From NCBI GenBank assembly GCA_022799175.1, contig JAAWNY010000027.1, forward strand, positions 1-38,200: 38,200 bases of DNA, read 5' to 3'. The notes under the pieces were generated by a model. The model did not search any database. It was not told where the DNA came from and saw only the letters and a list, made by a program, of their open reading frames with translations. The stretch comes from Lachnospiraceae bacterium. Lineage in GTDB: Bacteria; Bacillota; Clostridia; Lachnospirales; Lachnospiraceae. The position numbers and the translations under genes are program-made. Of the stretch, positions 21,469 through 30,283 are shown piece by piece. Within the stretch, counting starts at the first letter, position 1. Every line of letters starts with the position of its first letter.

Positions 21469-21497
21469 TTGACTTCCTGTTTTTTCACCGATATAAT
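21469..21497 (+). promoter_or_regulatory. Sigma-A promoter of the RNase H-like gene
   Basis: TTGACT, a 17-base spacer and a perfect TATAAT (21492-21497) lie about 105 bases before the start codon, back to back with the ruvA promoter. Confidence 0.8.
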
Positions 21498-21601
21498 CAT
21501 TCTGAAAACTATTTTTCCCAAAGCAGTCCATCGCACACATGCTTCTCTCACTCCAAAATCAGTCCATATTTCTGCTTTCACGAATTCAAAGGAGCCTACT
21601 T

Positions 21602-22696
21602 ATGATTACAATAAAAAAACAATTGTCCCTTCCTGACACCTATCCTTTCGAGCGAATCGGAAAACGGGAAGAAATCCTCTTTTTTGATATTGAAACGACT
21701 GGTTTTTCCGCCGATTATTCCCACCTCTATCTCATCGGCTGCATCTTCTATCACCAAGATTGCTGGCATTTACTACAATGGTTTGCCGAAACTGCCGAAT
21801 CCGAAGAAGAGCTGCTCCATGCCTTCTTTTCCTTTATAAAAAAATTTCAAATTCTGATTCATTTTAATGGAGATCGCTTTGATATTCCTTTTCTTATCAA
21901 ACGCTGTTCTCATTTGGGACTTTCATATGATTTTTCCGATATTATAAGTATCGATATTTATCGCCGGATTAAACCCTATAAAACCTTGATTGGATTAGAT
22001 AGTTTAAAACAAAAAGCCATCGAAAAATTCCTTGGTATTTCCCGCGCAGATCTGTATTCGGGCGGCGAATTGATTTCTGTTTATGAAGAATATCTTCGCT
22101 CTCAAAATCCCCGTCTATATGATCTTCTGCTCCTGCACAATGAAGATGATTTAAAGGGTATGCCTTCCATCCTCCCGATCCTTTATTATCCTGACTTTTT
22201 AGAACATCCCTTTTCTCTGGTTAGTCAAACTATGCGTCAGGAAACAGCGGAAACGGGAAAAACAAGACATCTGCTAGACTTACTTTGTAAAAGCGATTAC
22301 CAAATTCCGATTTCTTTTAGCGCTGAAAAACTTCCATTTCGATGCCATGGAAAGGGAAACCTCCTGCAACTCTCCATCGAACTCTACAAGGGAACATTAA
22401 AGCATTTTTATCCTGATTACCAAAATTACTATTACCTCATCTATGAAGATACCGCTATACATAAAAGCATAGGAGAATACGTAGATAAGAATGCGCGAAT
22501 TAAAGCCAAAGCGAAAACCTGTTATACCAAAAAAGAAGGGGTATTTATTCCTCAACTCAGTCCCATCTGGGAACCAGTTATGAAAAAAGACCGGCGAGAT
22601 AAACTTTCCTATGCATCTCTTTCGGATGTTTGCTTTCAGGATGCCCGTTGCTTTCCGCTTTATATCACTCAACTTCTGCAATATCTTGCAATTTGA
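21602..22696 (+). CDS. RNase H-like exonuclease-domain protein (YprB type)
   Basis: This 364-residue cytoplasmic protein carries a DEDD-type RNase H-like fold of the YprB group. The motifs are FFDIETTG (Asp29, Glu31), LIHFNGDRFDIPFL (Asp91/Asp94) and LLHNEDDLKG (Asp182/183), so the metal ligands needed for 3'-5' nuclease activity are present. The C-terminal 150 residues are less conserved. Its natural substrate is not known to me. The ATG at 21602 has AAAGGAG seven bases upstream; the 21-codon upstream extension has no such site. It is a single gene ended by a very long hairpin. Confidence 0.85.
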   Translation: MITIKKQLSLPDTYPFERIGKREEILFFDIETTGFSADYSHLYLIGCIFYHQDCWHLLQWFAETAESEEELLHAFFSFIKKFQILIHFNGDRFDIPFLIKRCSHLGLSYDFSDIISIDIYRRIKPYKTLIGLDSLKQKAIEKFLGISRADLYSGGELISVYEEYLRSQNPRLYDLLLLHNEDDLKGMPSILPILYYPDFLEHPFSLVSQTMRQETAETGKTRHLLDLLCKSDYQIPISFSAEKLPFRCHGKGNLLQLSIELYKGTLKHFYPDYQNYYYLIYEDTAIHKSIGEYVDKNARIKAKAKTCYTKKEGVFIPQLSPIWEPVMKKDRRDKLSYASLSDVCFQDARCFPLYITQLLQYLAI

Positions 22697-22699
22697 ACA

Positions 22700-22802
22700 A
22701 GGATGCTGAAAAGTAAATCCTCCGCAGTTTTTCTATCCTGTGTTCGGACGGTTCCTGTACACAGGATAGAAAAACTGCGGAGGATTTATTTTACAACATC
22801 CT
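22700..22802. terminator. Very long inverted repeat between convergent genes
   Basis: A perfect 29-base stem (22715-22743 with 22759-22787) encloses a 15-base loop, and an outer 15-base stem with three mismatches or wobbles extends it to 22700 and 22802. Runs of A/T in the arms give T-tracts in both directions. It starts four bases after the stop codon of the RNase H-like gene and ends eight bases before the stop of the chemoreceptor gene, so it probably serves as a two-way terminator. The stem is far longer than the others in this window. Confidence 0.8.
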
Positions 22803-22810
22803 CTTAATCT

Positions 22811-24481
22811 TTAAAAATTCTTTCTAAGTTGAAACTTACTAATCAAGCGTTTCAAAATCTGAGCCTGGCCCGCCAATTCCTCGCTGGCAGCCGCACTTTC
22901 TTCTGATGTTGCTGAATTGGACTGTATTACTGTGGAGATCTGAGTAATACTGTCTTTGATCCGATTGATCGCCACTTCCTGCTCTACAGAAGCCGCAGAG
23001 ATCGCCTTGATCTGCTCGGTCACCACCACTGCTCCATCTACCACAGAATGTAAAGAATCCTGTGTCATATTGGTCAGCTTGGAACCATTATCCACCATTT
23101 GCAGAGTTTTCTCAATCAATTCCGTTGTATCTTTGGCAGCATCTGCACTCTTTGCTGCCAAATTACGCACCTCATCCGCTACCACCGCAAAACCTTTGCC
23201 AGCGCTTCCTGCCCGAGCCGCTTCTACTGCTGCATTCAGAGCAAGAATATTGGTCTGGAAGGCAATATCTTCAATCGTCTTGATAATGTGCTGAATCTCA
23301 CCGGAACAAGAACTGATTTGACGCATAGCCTCAGCCATCTCCTGCATCTGTCCATTGCACACATTGATGCTCTCTTCCACCTGATCAGCTTCTTTGGTGG
23401 TAATCGCAGCACTTTCAGCATTCCGATTAATCTGTTCCGTTACCTGCTCAATCATGTGCATCAAATTATCCACTTCAGATGCCTGTTCCGTAGCTCCCTG
23501 AGCAAGATTCTGGGCACCATCGGCCACCTGATTGGAACCAGCATCCACCTGACTGGCAGAAGAATGAATCTGCTCCATCGTCTCACTCAATTCATGGCTA
23601 ATCATTCCAATCGCCTTCTGAATCTGTACAAAATCGCCAACATACTGGATTTTACTCTCACTGCCCAGATTACCGCTTGCCATCTCATTCAAAACTGCTG
23701 TAATATCCGAGATATACATTTTCAGATTCTGTACAGAAGTATTTAAGCTGTCCGCCAATGTTCCAATCTCATCTTCACTATCTATATCAATATGAAAATT
23801 CAGATTCCCCTGAGACAGATTGCGGCTAGATTCTGTAACTGTCTGCAGAGGCTTCACAATCCGCTTCATTGCATACAGTACCAGCCAAATGCTGACCACC
23901 AAAGTGACGACAACCGTAACAATTGACATCCATTCCGTCGTAGATGCCGATCGCATTAAACCAATCTGATTCTCTGCCACCTGACTATTGGTAATCTCTG
24001 CCACCTGATCCAAAAGCGCCACCAAACTCTGTACATTTGCTTTCGTATTGGTCAGATACATTTCATTCGCTGCCTTCTGATCCGTCTTCCCCAGTTCCAA
24101 GACGGTTTCTGCCGACTCATGAATCGCCTGATGGATCGGCTTCATCTGCTCAATCAGCTGTAATATCTGATCATTGGGAATCTCGGAAGCTGCCGGATCA
24201 TAAAACCATTTTCCCAAAACACAGCCTTTATAATCTGTGCTTCCCGTAAATTCTGTCCCCATTGCCACTGCAGAACACAGATTCTCAACCCATCCATAAT
24301 GAGCTTTCTCTGCAGTCAATACCAGAGAATGAATCTCTGTCCATTCTTCTGTCGATTTACTATACTTTCTCACTTTGCCCATACCACTGATCGTCACAAT
24401 TCCGCTGACAATCACCACCAAAAAAATAAGAGCGATGCGTATCATAATATCTTGTTTAATGCTATGCCTCATTTTCTCCAC
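22811..24481 (-). CDS. Methyl-accepting chemotaxis protein with extracytoplasmic CZB-like motifs
   Basis: This 556-residue receptor has a membrane helix at about 13-34, an outside domain (35-184), a second helix (185-205), a HAMP domain (206-258) and the signalling domain (about 290-556) with hairpin tip [23 protein letters not shown]. The outside domain contains the full motif set of the CZB zinc-binding domain: H61..W64, C87-x-L-G-x-W92 and H117...H121, with spacings inside the family's ranges. CZB domains sense zinc or zinc-cysteine oxidation (hypochlorous acid) and most known ones are cytoplasmic, so this placement stands out. There is no clear promoter in the 200 bases upstream; it is probably co-transcribed with the next chemoreceptor gene. 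Confidence 0.92.
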   Translation of the reverse strand: MEKMRHSIKQDIMIRIALIFLVVIVSGIVTISGMGKVRKYSKSTEEWTEIHSLVLTAEKAHYGWVENLCSAVAMGTEFTGSTDYKGCVLGKWFYDPAASEIPNDQILQLIEQMKPIHQAIHESAETVLELGKTDQKAANEMYLTNTKANVQSLVALLDQVAEITNSQVAENQIGLMRSASTTEWMSIVTVVVTLVVSIWLVLYAMKRIVKPLQTVTESSRNLSQGNLNFHIDIDSEDEIGTLADSLNTSVQNLKMYISDITAVLNEMASGNLGSESKIQYVGDFVQIQKAIGMISHELSETMEQIHSSASQVDAGSNQVADGAQNLAQGATEQASEVDNLMHMIEQVTEQINRNAESAAITTKEADQVEESINVCNGQMQEMAEAMRQISSCSGEIQHIIKTIEDIAFQTNILALNAAVEAARAGSAGKGFAVVADEVRNLAAKSADAAKDTTELIEKTLQMVDNGSKLTNMTQDSLHSVVDGAVVVTEQIKAISAASVEQEVAINRIKDSITQISTVIQSNSATSEESAAASEELAGQAQILKRLISKFQLRKNF

Positions 24482-24663
24482 CTCTTACTTGATTTTTGAA
24501 GTTTTACATATTTTAAATTCAGGCGTTTCACCTGTATGTTATCTTCTTTTCCAGAAACCACGCAAATGCTATTCTTTGTCGGTAAATGGTAACGACAAAT
24601 CAGCATCGGTATGTCAGAAAAATCGCTTTCCCTGCATACCAACGCTGAGCCGTTCTTACTCAT
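24469..24663 (-). CDS. Possible small ORF between two chemoreceptor genes
   Basis: This frame encodes 64 residues (starting [19 protein letters not shown] and ending in a Lys/Arg-rich tail), begins 27 bases after the stop of the upstream receptor gene and overlaps the start of the next one by 13 bases. That tight fit is what a coupled operon gene would show. Against it, there is no convincing ribosome binding site before the ATG and I recognise no family. It has no signal peptide or membrane helix. It could be an unexpressed leader region instead. Confidence 0.35.
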   Translation of the reverse strand: MSKNGSALVCRESDFSDIPMLICRYHLPTKNSICVVSGKEDNIQVKRLNLKYVKLQKSSKRWRK

Positions 24664-24690
24664 ACAGCCATCTTATCCAATTGGTTGTTC

Positions 24691-26487
24691 TTAATACTTG
24701 TCATTTCCCCCATATGTAGTATAGGAAGACAAATCGACATAATTCTCATCTTCTTGAGAAGGCTCATACTGAGGCACTTCCGGCATCACACTCACATTGC
24801 TTTGCCCTTCCAGACGAAACTTCTTTACCAACTCCTTCAAAATCTGCGCCTGTCCGGATAGCTCCTCACTGGCTGCCGCACTCTCTTCTGCTGTAGCGGA
24901 ATTGGTCTGAACCACGCTGGAAATCTGATCAATACCAATGGTAATCTGAGTGATCGCCTCCGCCTGTTCCTTGGATGCCTTGGCAATCGAATCCATCATA
25001 CTGGTAGCATCTGCGATGCCTGTCATAACCTGCTCTAATGATTTTGCCGTCTCGTCCGCAATTCGCTTTCCGTTCTCAACCGCATGAAGAGAATTCTCAA
25101 TCAGTACTGCCGTATTCTTGGATGCCTCTGCACTCTTGCTGGCAAGGTTGCGAACCTCATCAGCCACCACAGCGAATCCCTTCCCTGCCGCACCTGCCCG
25201 AGCCGCCTCAACCGCTGCATTCAAGGCAAGAATGTTCGTCTGAAAAGCAATATCTTCAATCGTCTTAATAATCTTCCCAATCTCGCCAGATGCATTGTTG
25301 ATATCAGACATAGCATTCAGCATATCCTGCATTCTGCGGTTGCTCTCTCCTGCTACTTCCCCTACCATTTCAGCTTTCTGACCAGCATCCTGAGCGCTCT
25401 CTGCGTTACGGTTAATATTGCCGGAAATCTCGTTAATGGATGCCGCCAACTCCTCCACAGAAGATGCCTGTTCCGTGGCTCCCTGAGACAATGCCTGCGC
25501 TCCGGAAGATACCTGATCGGAACCGGAAGACACCTGATCTGCGGAACGATTCAAAGTGGTAAGCGTATTGTTGAAGCTGTCTTTGATCTTTTTCATGGAC
25601 TGGTAGATCTTTTGATAATCTCCAATATAAAGTTCCGGCGCTGTGGAGTGAACCGTAAAATCTCCCATAGCCATAGCACTCAGCACAGTCTCAATATCGC
25701 GAATGATTGTCGCCACTCCATTCGCCACTTTATGCATATTCTTTGACATATCGCCAAACTCATCGCTCGAATCATAATTGACTTCCACAGAAAGATGACC
25801 TTTGACCATCTCCTTCATAGCAACTTCAATTTCTTTCACCGGATTCAGGATGTTATTCGTCAGCATTATCGCAATCACACAAGTAATCGCAAAAGCAACA
25901 GCAGCAATCACAATCGCCAATGCCAACAGAGCGTTATCTAGAGTCATCGCTGTCTCATAAGTCTTCTGACACGATGCCTCCATGTTATTAAATGCCGTCT
26001 GAAGAATGTTTGCAAACTCCTCGGTCCGGGGATTATACTGATCCATCACCAGCTCTTGCGCCTGACGATTGCCCTGTTCGCTGTTCATACGGGCATACTC
26101 ATATATCTGAAGACGCAGACTTTTGGCATCTCCCATCTTTGCCTCAAAATCTTTCAGCAAGGACACATCGCCCGTGTAGTTGGAATAAATCCACTGCAGC
26201 TTCTCCTGGATATTGCTCACATACCGATCCACTTCTGCAATCCGCTGTTCTGTCTCTGAAGGTTCTGTGCTTATCACGCTCAGCATCAACTCCTTCAGCG
26301 CCCGCTGAAGGCTGATCCGCATCTCGTAGATATTCGCCATCGCATGATAATCTTCTTCATAGAACTTCTCATAACTTGCCTTCGACTTAGAGATCCCTAT
26401 GCCGGCAGCCACAACTGACACAAGAAACAATGTCAGTATAATGCCAAAAGACACAAGAAACTTTTTACCAACCTTTAAATTCTTCAT
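24691..26487 (-). CDS. Methyl-accepting chemotaxis protein, four-helix-bundle sensor
   Basis: This 598-residue receptor has a membrane helix at 8-30, an outside domain of about 155 residues predicted to be all-helical (4HB_MCP type: [20 protein letters not shown]...), a second helix (about 185-211), a HAMP domain ([27 protein letters not shown]), a second helical linker, and the signalling domain with tip [23 protein letters not shown]. The C-terminal 30 residues form a flexible acidic tail (about [13 protein letters not shown]) that does not end in the NWETF CheR/CheB tether. AAGGAGG precedes the ATG. It starts a minus-strand unit divergent from cheA, led by a sigma-D type promoter. Confidence 0.94.
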   Translation of the reverse strand: MKNLKVGKKFLVSFGIILTLFLVSVVAAGIGISKSKASYEKFYEEDYHAMANIYEMRISLQRALKELMLSVISTEPSETEQRIAEVDRYVSNIQEKLQWIYSNYTGDVSLLKDFEAKMGDAKSLRLQIYEYARMNSEQGNRQAQELVMDQYNPRTEEFANILQTAFNNMEASCQKTYETAMTLDNALLALAIVIAAVAFAITCVIAIMLTNNILNPVKEIEVAMKEMVKGHLSVEVNYDSSDEFGDMSKNMHKVANGVATIIRDIETVLSAMAMGDFTVHSTAPELYIGDYQKIYQSMKKIKDSFNNTLTTLNRSADQVSSGSDQVSSGAQALSQGATEQASSVEELAASINEISGNINRNAESAQDAGQKAEMVGEVAGESNRRMQDMLNAMSDINNASGEIGKIIKTIEDIAFQTNILALNAAVEAARAGAAGKGFAVVADEVRNLASKSAEASKNTAVLIENSLHAVENGKRIADETAKSLEQVMTGIADATSMMDSIAKASKEQAEAITQITIGIDQISSVVQTNSATAEESAAASEELSGQAQILKELVKKFRLEGQSNVSVMPEVPQYEPSQEDENYVDLSSYTTYGGNDKY

Positions 26488-26574
26488 TCGTTGCTCCTCC
26501 TTGTTGAGCCCTCATTTACCGGTCAGCCCCTTATAATATTTCTGAAGGCTGTCCATTCCACACTCTTTTATATT

Positions 26575-26601
26575 ATCTCGGCACATTTTCCCATAATATA
26601 A
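26575..26601 (-). promoter_or_regulatory. Sigma-D (sigma-28) type promoter of the chemoreceptor genes
   Basis: On the minus strand TTAT, 15 bases and GCCGAGAT (plus-strand 26575-26582) match the flagellar sigma consensus TAAA-N15-GCCGATAT at seven of eight -10 positions. It is 88 bases before the start codon. Confidence 0.6.
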
Positions 26602-26639
26602 TACAAAACATAAAATTTTTTCAAAAATTCTCTTTTCCC

Positions 26640-26666
26640 TTAATAATTTCATTTTTTCGCCGATAT
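26640..26666 (+). promoter_or_regulatory. Sigma-D (sigma-28) type promoter of the che operon
   Basis: TTAA (26640-26643), 15 bases and a perfect GCCGATAT (26659-26666) form a flagellar sigma promoter about 94 bases before the cheA start. It is arranged back to back with the chemoreceptor promoter. Confidence 0.7.
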
Positions 26667-26759
26667 TATATTTCAGTATGTTGTGGTCTGGTATTTTCTT
26701 TTTGTACAGGACTGTTTTATTTTCATGCAAAACATTAAAAAGGATAGGTGGTGTATCGA

Positions 26760-28865
26760 ATGGATAACGGTATGGAAAGTATGCTTGATACATATCTTTT
26801 TGAGACGAATTCCCTTTTAGACCAACTGGATGAGATGCTTGTGAAAGATGAAAAGTTAGGAGACTTTTCGTCGGATGATGTCAATGAGATTTTTCGTATC
26901 ATGCACACCATCAAGGGGTCTTCCGCCATGATGGAATTCGGTTCTCTCTCCAGTATTGCACATCATATAGAAGATTTATTTTTCTATATCCGCGACAAGG
27001 GGATCGACTCTCTCAGCGCTCAGCACAAAAAAGAGTTATTCAATCTGATGTTCCGCTCGGAAGATTGTCTGCGCGGGCAGGTAGAAAAGGTAGAGAGCGG
27101 GGAACCTCTAGACACAGACATGGATGCCTTTGCTTCCGAGATCAACAATTTCCTTAAAAAGATCAGCAATGCACCGGAAGAAGCTTCTGTCAATACCCAA
27201 TCTCCAGCAGAAACAAAAACGGATTCTGCTGCACCGGTTGTGGAAGGGAATCTTCCTAAAGATTCCAGCGCCGTATGCTTTATCCATGTTTTCCTAGACG
27301 AGGGGATCGGCATGGAAAATTTACGTGCTTTCATGATTGTAAATGCATTGAAGGAATGCGAGCTGGATTTCCGCTACTACCCGGAAAATATGGAGTCCAA
27401 TCCCGATTCTTGTGCTGTCATCATCGAAGACGGCTTTTATATGGCTTTTGATTCTGAGGAAACGGCCGCCAAAGCCGGGGATCTTCTTCGGACCCAGAAC
27501 CATATTCGCTCTTATGAGCTGGCAGCCGTTCCGGAAGCAGCGCCGGCTCCGGCTGCTCCCGAACCGGCTCCGGCTCCTGAAACTTCTAAACAGCCAGCGC
27601 CGGCAACGCAAAACGAGGCGGCGCCGAAACCCCAGACGCCAGCGAAACAGGCGCCAGCTACTCCGGTCAAGCAAAACCTGATTAGTGTAAATCTGATGAA
27701 GCTGGATGATTTGCAAGCAATTGTGGGCGAGATTGTAATTACGGAATCCATGGTTACATCTGCTCCTGAATTGAATCAGCTGAGTCGAGATGCTTATGAT
27801 AATTTTATGAAGTCTGCTCGTCAGCTGCGCAAGCTCACGGATGATTTACAGGATATTGCCATGTCTCTGCGGATGGTTCCCATTTCTGGCGTATTCCAGA
27901 AGATGAACCGGATTGTGCGAGATATGAAACAAAAATTGGGTAAAGATGTTCGTTTGACTCTCATTGGGGAGGATACGGAGATTGATAAAACTATCGTGGA
28001 CAGCATCCAAGATCCGATCATGCACATGGTTCGTAATGCCATGGATCACGGAATCGAAGACGATGCCAACGATCGAATCCGAGCCGGAAAAAATTCCCAA
28101 GGCGAGATTATTCTCTCTGCTTCCCATACCAGCGGCGAAGTTATGATCACTATCTCAGACGATGGTAAGGGCATGGATCCAGACAAGCTTTTAGCCAAAG
28201 CCAAAGAACGCGGCATTCTTACCAAACCGGAAAGCGAATATTCCCGTAAGGAAGCTCTGGGATTAGTAATGTTGCCTGGTTTTTCTACAAACCAGACCGT
28301 CACTGAGTTTTCTGGCAGAGGCGTAGGTATGGATGTAGTAAAAAAGAATGTGGAATCGGTAGGCGGTGTCGTCTCCCTTACTAGTGAACTGGGCAAGGGC
28401 ACGACTTTCCTGATGAAGATTCCGTTGACTCTCGCAATTATGGATGGCATGAAAGTAACGGTAGGTTCCTCTATTTTCACAATACCTATTGCTAATATCC
28501 GCCAGTCCTTCAAAATTCTGCCCGACGAGATTATCCGCGATGAAAACGGCAGCGAGATGGTGGAACGTATGGGAAGCTTTTATCCTATTGTAAGGCTTCA
28601 TCAATTCTATGGTATCGAAACGGAGATTACAAATCTGGAAGATGGTATTCTCATGTGGATTGAGTCCAGCGATCGCTCTTTCTGCCTGTTTGTAGATGAT
28701 CTGATTGGAGAACAGCAGGTAGTAGTCAAACCCCTTCCCGTCTTCCTAAACTCCTTTGAGCTTAAGAATTTCGGCGTCGGCGGTTGTACCATTCTAGGTG
28801 ACGGGAATATCAGTATCATTCTGGATGTCCCAAGTCTTTACACAGCGACCTTGGAGAACATATAA
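26760..28865 (+). CDS. cheA: Chemotaxis histidine kinase CheA
   Basis: CheA phosphorylates CheY and CheB in response to receptors. The 701-residue protein shows, in order, the HPt domain with phospho-acceptor His49 (RIMHTIKGSSAMMEF), a P2 response-regulator-binding domain (about 170-250, IHVFLDEGIGMENLRAFMI), a Pro/Ala-rich linker (about 255-305), the dimerisation domain, the ATPase domain (MVRNAMDHGIED; DDGKGMD; GRGVGMDVVKKNVE) and a C-terminal CheW-like domain. I use the ATG at 26760, preceded by AGGTGGTG; two GTG codons just upstream at 26748 and 26751 are in frame. It is the first gene of cheA-cheW-cheR-cheB-peptidase. No cheY lies in the window. Confidence 0.97.
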   Translation: MDNGMESMLDTYLFETNSLLDQLDEMLVKDEKLGDFSSDDVNEIFRIMHTIKGSSAMMEFGSLSSIAHHIEDLFFYIRDKGIDSLSAQHKKELFNLMFRSEDCLRGQVEKVESGEPLDTDMDAFASEINNFLKKISNAPEEASVNTQSPAETKTDSAAPVVEGNLPKDSSAVCFIHVFLDEGIGMENLRAFMIVNALKECELDFRYYPENMESNPDSCAVIIEDGFYMAFDSEETAAKAGDLLRTQNHIRSYELAAVPEAAPAPAAPEPAPAPETSKQPAPATQNEAAPKPQTPAKQAPATPVKQNLISVNLMKLDDLQAIVGEIVITESMVTSAPELNQLSRDAYDNFMKSARQLRKLTDDLQDIAMSLRMVPISGVFQKMNRIVRDMKQKLGKDVRLTLIGEDTEIDKTIVDSIQDPIMHMVRNAMDHGIEDDANDRIRAGKNSQGEIILSASHTSGEVMITISDDGKGMDPDKLLAKAKERGILTKPESEYSRKEALGLVMLPGFSTNQTVTEFSGRGVGMDVVKKNVESVGGVVSLTSELGKGTTFLMKIPLTLAIMDGMKVTVGSSIFTIPIANIRQSFKILPDEIIRDENGSEMVERMGSFYPIVRLHQFYGIETEITNLEDGILMWIESSDRSFCLFVDDLIGEQQVVVKPLPVFLNSFELKNFGVGGCTILGDGNISIILDVPSLYTATLENI

Positions 28866-28883
28866 AAAAGGGAGGAATTTAGC

Positions 28884-29372
28884 ATGTCTGAACAAATCAA
28901 TGACCAGGGGCTTCTGGATCTGTCTGATTCCATGGATTCCGATGAGAATTCCACTGTGGAACGCTGCCTCACCTTTGAATCCGGAGACCTGATCCTATAT
29001 ATCAGCACCAAACATGTGATTGAGATTATCAATAACCATACCATTACCACCCTGCCGTTAGTAGCACCCTATATCAAAGGGATCATCAACTTGCGGGGAC
29101 AGGTTCTTCCGGTCATCGATCTGGAATTACGTATGGGGAAAAATTGTTCCAATTCCGACGAGAAGACCTGTATTATTATACTAGATATCAACTCTGTCTC
29201 TCTGGGAATTCTCGTGGATTCCGTACGTCAGGTAGTTGACATCAATTTAAAAAATGTGCGCCCCATTCCCCTGAAACGGCAGCAGAAACTGCTGGATGGC
29301 ATGGTAATTATGGATGACGGAAGCGTCTTTATGTCCATTGATTGCCAGGCGCTTTCTAGCACTTATGACTGA
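28884..29372 (+). CDS. cheW: Chemotaxis coupling protein CheW
   Basis: CheW links CheA to chemoreceptors. The 162-residue protein has a 30-residue acidic N-terminal extension and then one CheW domain: LTFESGDLILYISTKHVIEII, the conserved YIKGIINLRGQVLPVIDL and ILVDSVRQVVDI. GGGAGG precedes the ATG by about eight bases. It begins 18 bases after cheA ends. Confidence 0.95.
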   Translation: MSEQINDQGLLDLSDSMDSDENSTVERCLTFESGDLILYISTKHVIEIINNHTITTLPLVAPYIKGIINLRGQVLPVIDLELRMGKNCSNSDEKTCIIILDINSVSLGILVDSVRQVVDINLKNVRPIPLKRQQKLLDGMVIMDDGSVFMSIDCQALSSTYD

Positions 29373-29435
29373 TTAAGTAGCTATATATTTTTATATCTCC
29401 TCTGAGAATAATATAAATGAAACAGGAGTAATCTG

Positions 29436-30254
29436 ATGCTGACACTAACTGATAATGATTTCCATCGTTTATATACTTATATTAAGAAGAATTATGGAAT
29501 TGACTTAAGCAAGAAAAAACAGCTTATTGTCAGCCGCCTTTCCAATACTCTGTCCGCTCAAGGCTTCCAGAATTTCTCTGCTTATGTAGACGAGATTATT
29601 TCCGGACGTGATTCAGAGATGGTAACGGCCATGCTCAATAAACTGACCACCAACTATACCTATTTTCTCCGGGAAGAAGCACATTTTAAATACTTTGAAG
29701 AGGTTGTGCTTCCAGATCTTGCCCAAAAACATGCCCGGGATAAAGTGCTTTCTATTTGGAGTGCAGGCTGCTCTTCTGGCGAAGAGCCTTATACAATTTC
29801 CATCTATCTGAAGGAATTTTTCGGCGCCCAAGCTTCCCAGTGGGATACCCGTATTCTTGCTACGGATATCTCCCAAAAGATTTTGAATACAGCCATTGCC
29901 GCTTCCTATAATGAGGAGAGCATTGCTCCTCTCCCGGATTCCTGGAAAAAGAAATATTTTGTCAAGACCGAGCCAGGGCATTGTACCGTATCCCCAGCGC
30001 TAAAGCAGAATGTGATTTTTCGTCCTTTCAACTTGATGGATCCCATAACCTTCAAGAAAAAATTCGACTTGATTTTCTGCCGTAATGTCATGATCTATTT
30101 TGACCAGGATACCAAAGACGCCTTGGTACGGCGTTTTTACAATGCTACTGTTCCTGGTGGTCATCTTTTTATCGGCCACTCTGAAGGGCTGACTAAGGCG
30201 ACCTGTCCTTATGAATATGTCCAACCTGCTATCTACCGTAAATCAGGAAAGTAA
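29436..30254 (+). CDS. cheR: Chemoreceptor glutamate methyltransferase CheR
   Basis: CheR methylates receptor glutamates using S-adenosylmethionine. The 272-residue protein has the helical N-terminal domain (about 1-75, ending ...LNKLTTNYTYFLRE) and a methyltransferase domain with SIWSAGCSSGEEPYTI (SAM-binding loop), ILATDISQK, LIFCRNVMIYFD and LFIGHSEGL. AGGAG lies seven bases before the ATG. The 63-base gap after cheW holds no recognisable signal. Confidence 0.96.
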   Translation: MLTLTDNDFHRLYTYIKKNYGIDLSKKKQLIVSRLSNTLSAQGFQNFSAYVDEIISGRDSEMVTAMLNKLTTNYTYFLREEAHFKYFEEVVLPDLAQKHARDKVLSIWSAGCSSGEEPYTISIYLKEFFGAQASQWDTRILATDISQKILNTAIAASYNEESIAPLPDSWKKKYFVKTEPGHCTVSPALKQNVIFRPFNLMDPITFKKKFDLIFCRNVMIYFDQDTKDALVRRFYNATVPGGHLFIGHSEGLTKATCPYEYVQPAIYRKSGK

Positions 30255-30283
30255 GTTCGATTTAGAAAGAAGGTTTGATTATA

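Noticed and set aside
21485-21497. Sigma-D-like ACCGATAT before the RNase H-like gene
   Set aside because: The same bases form part of a strong sigma-A promoter (TTGACT-N17-TATAAT), and no TTAW box sits at the right distance.
24482-24690. Possible c-di-GMP or other riboswitch before the CZB-type receptor gene
   Set aside because: I looked for the conserved GEMM-type core and paired stems and did not find them; the gap is better explained by a small ORF or plain spacer.
26512-26793. Minus-strand 93-codon frame in the chemoreceptor-cheA gap
   Set aside because: It covers both sigma-D type promoters and the cheA start, and has no ribosome binding site or recognisable family.
27530-27670. Short GC-rich repeats in cheA
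   Set aside because: They encode the Pro/Ala-rich linker between P2 and the dimerisation domain, which is common in CheA proteins, and are not a separate repeat element.
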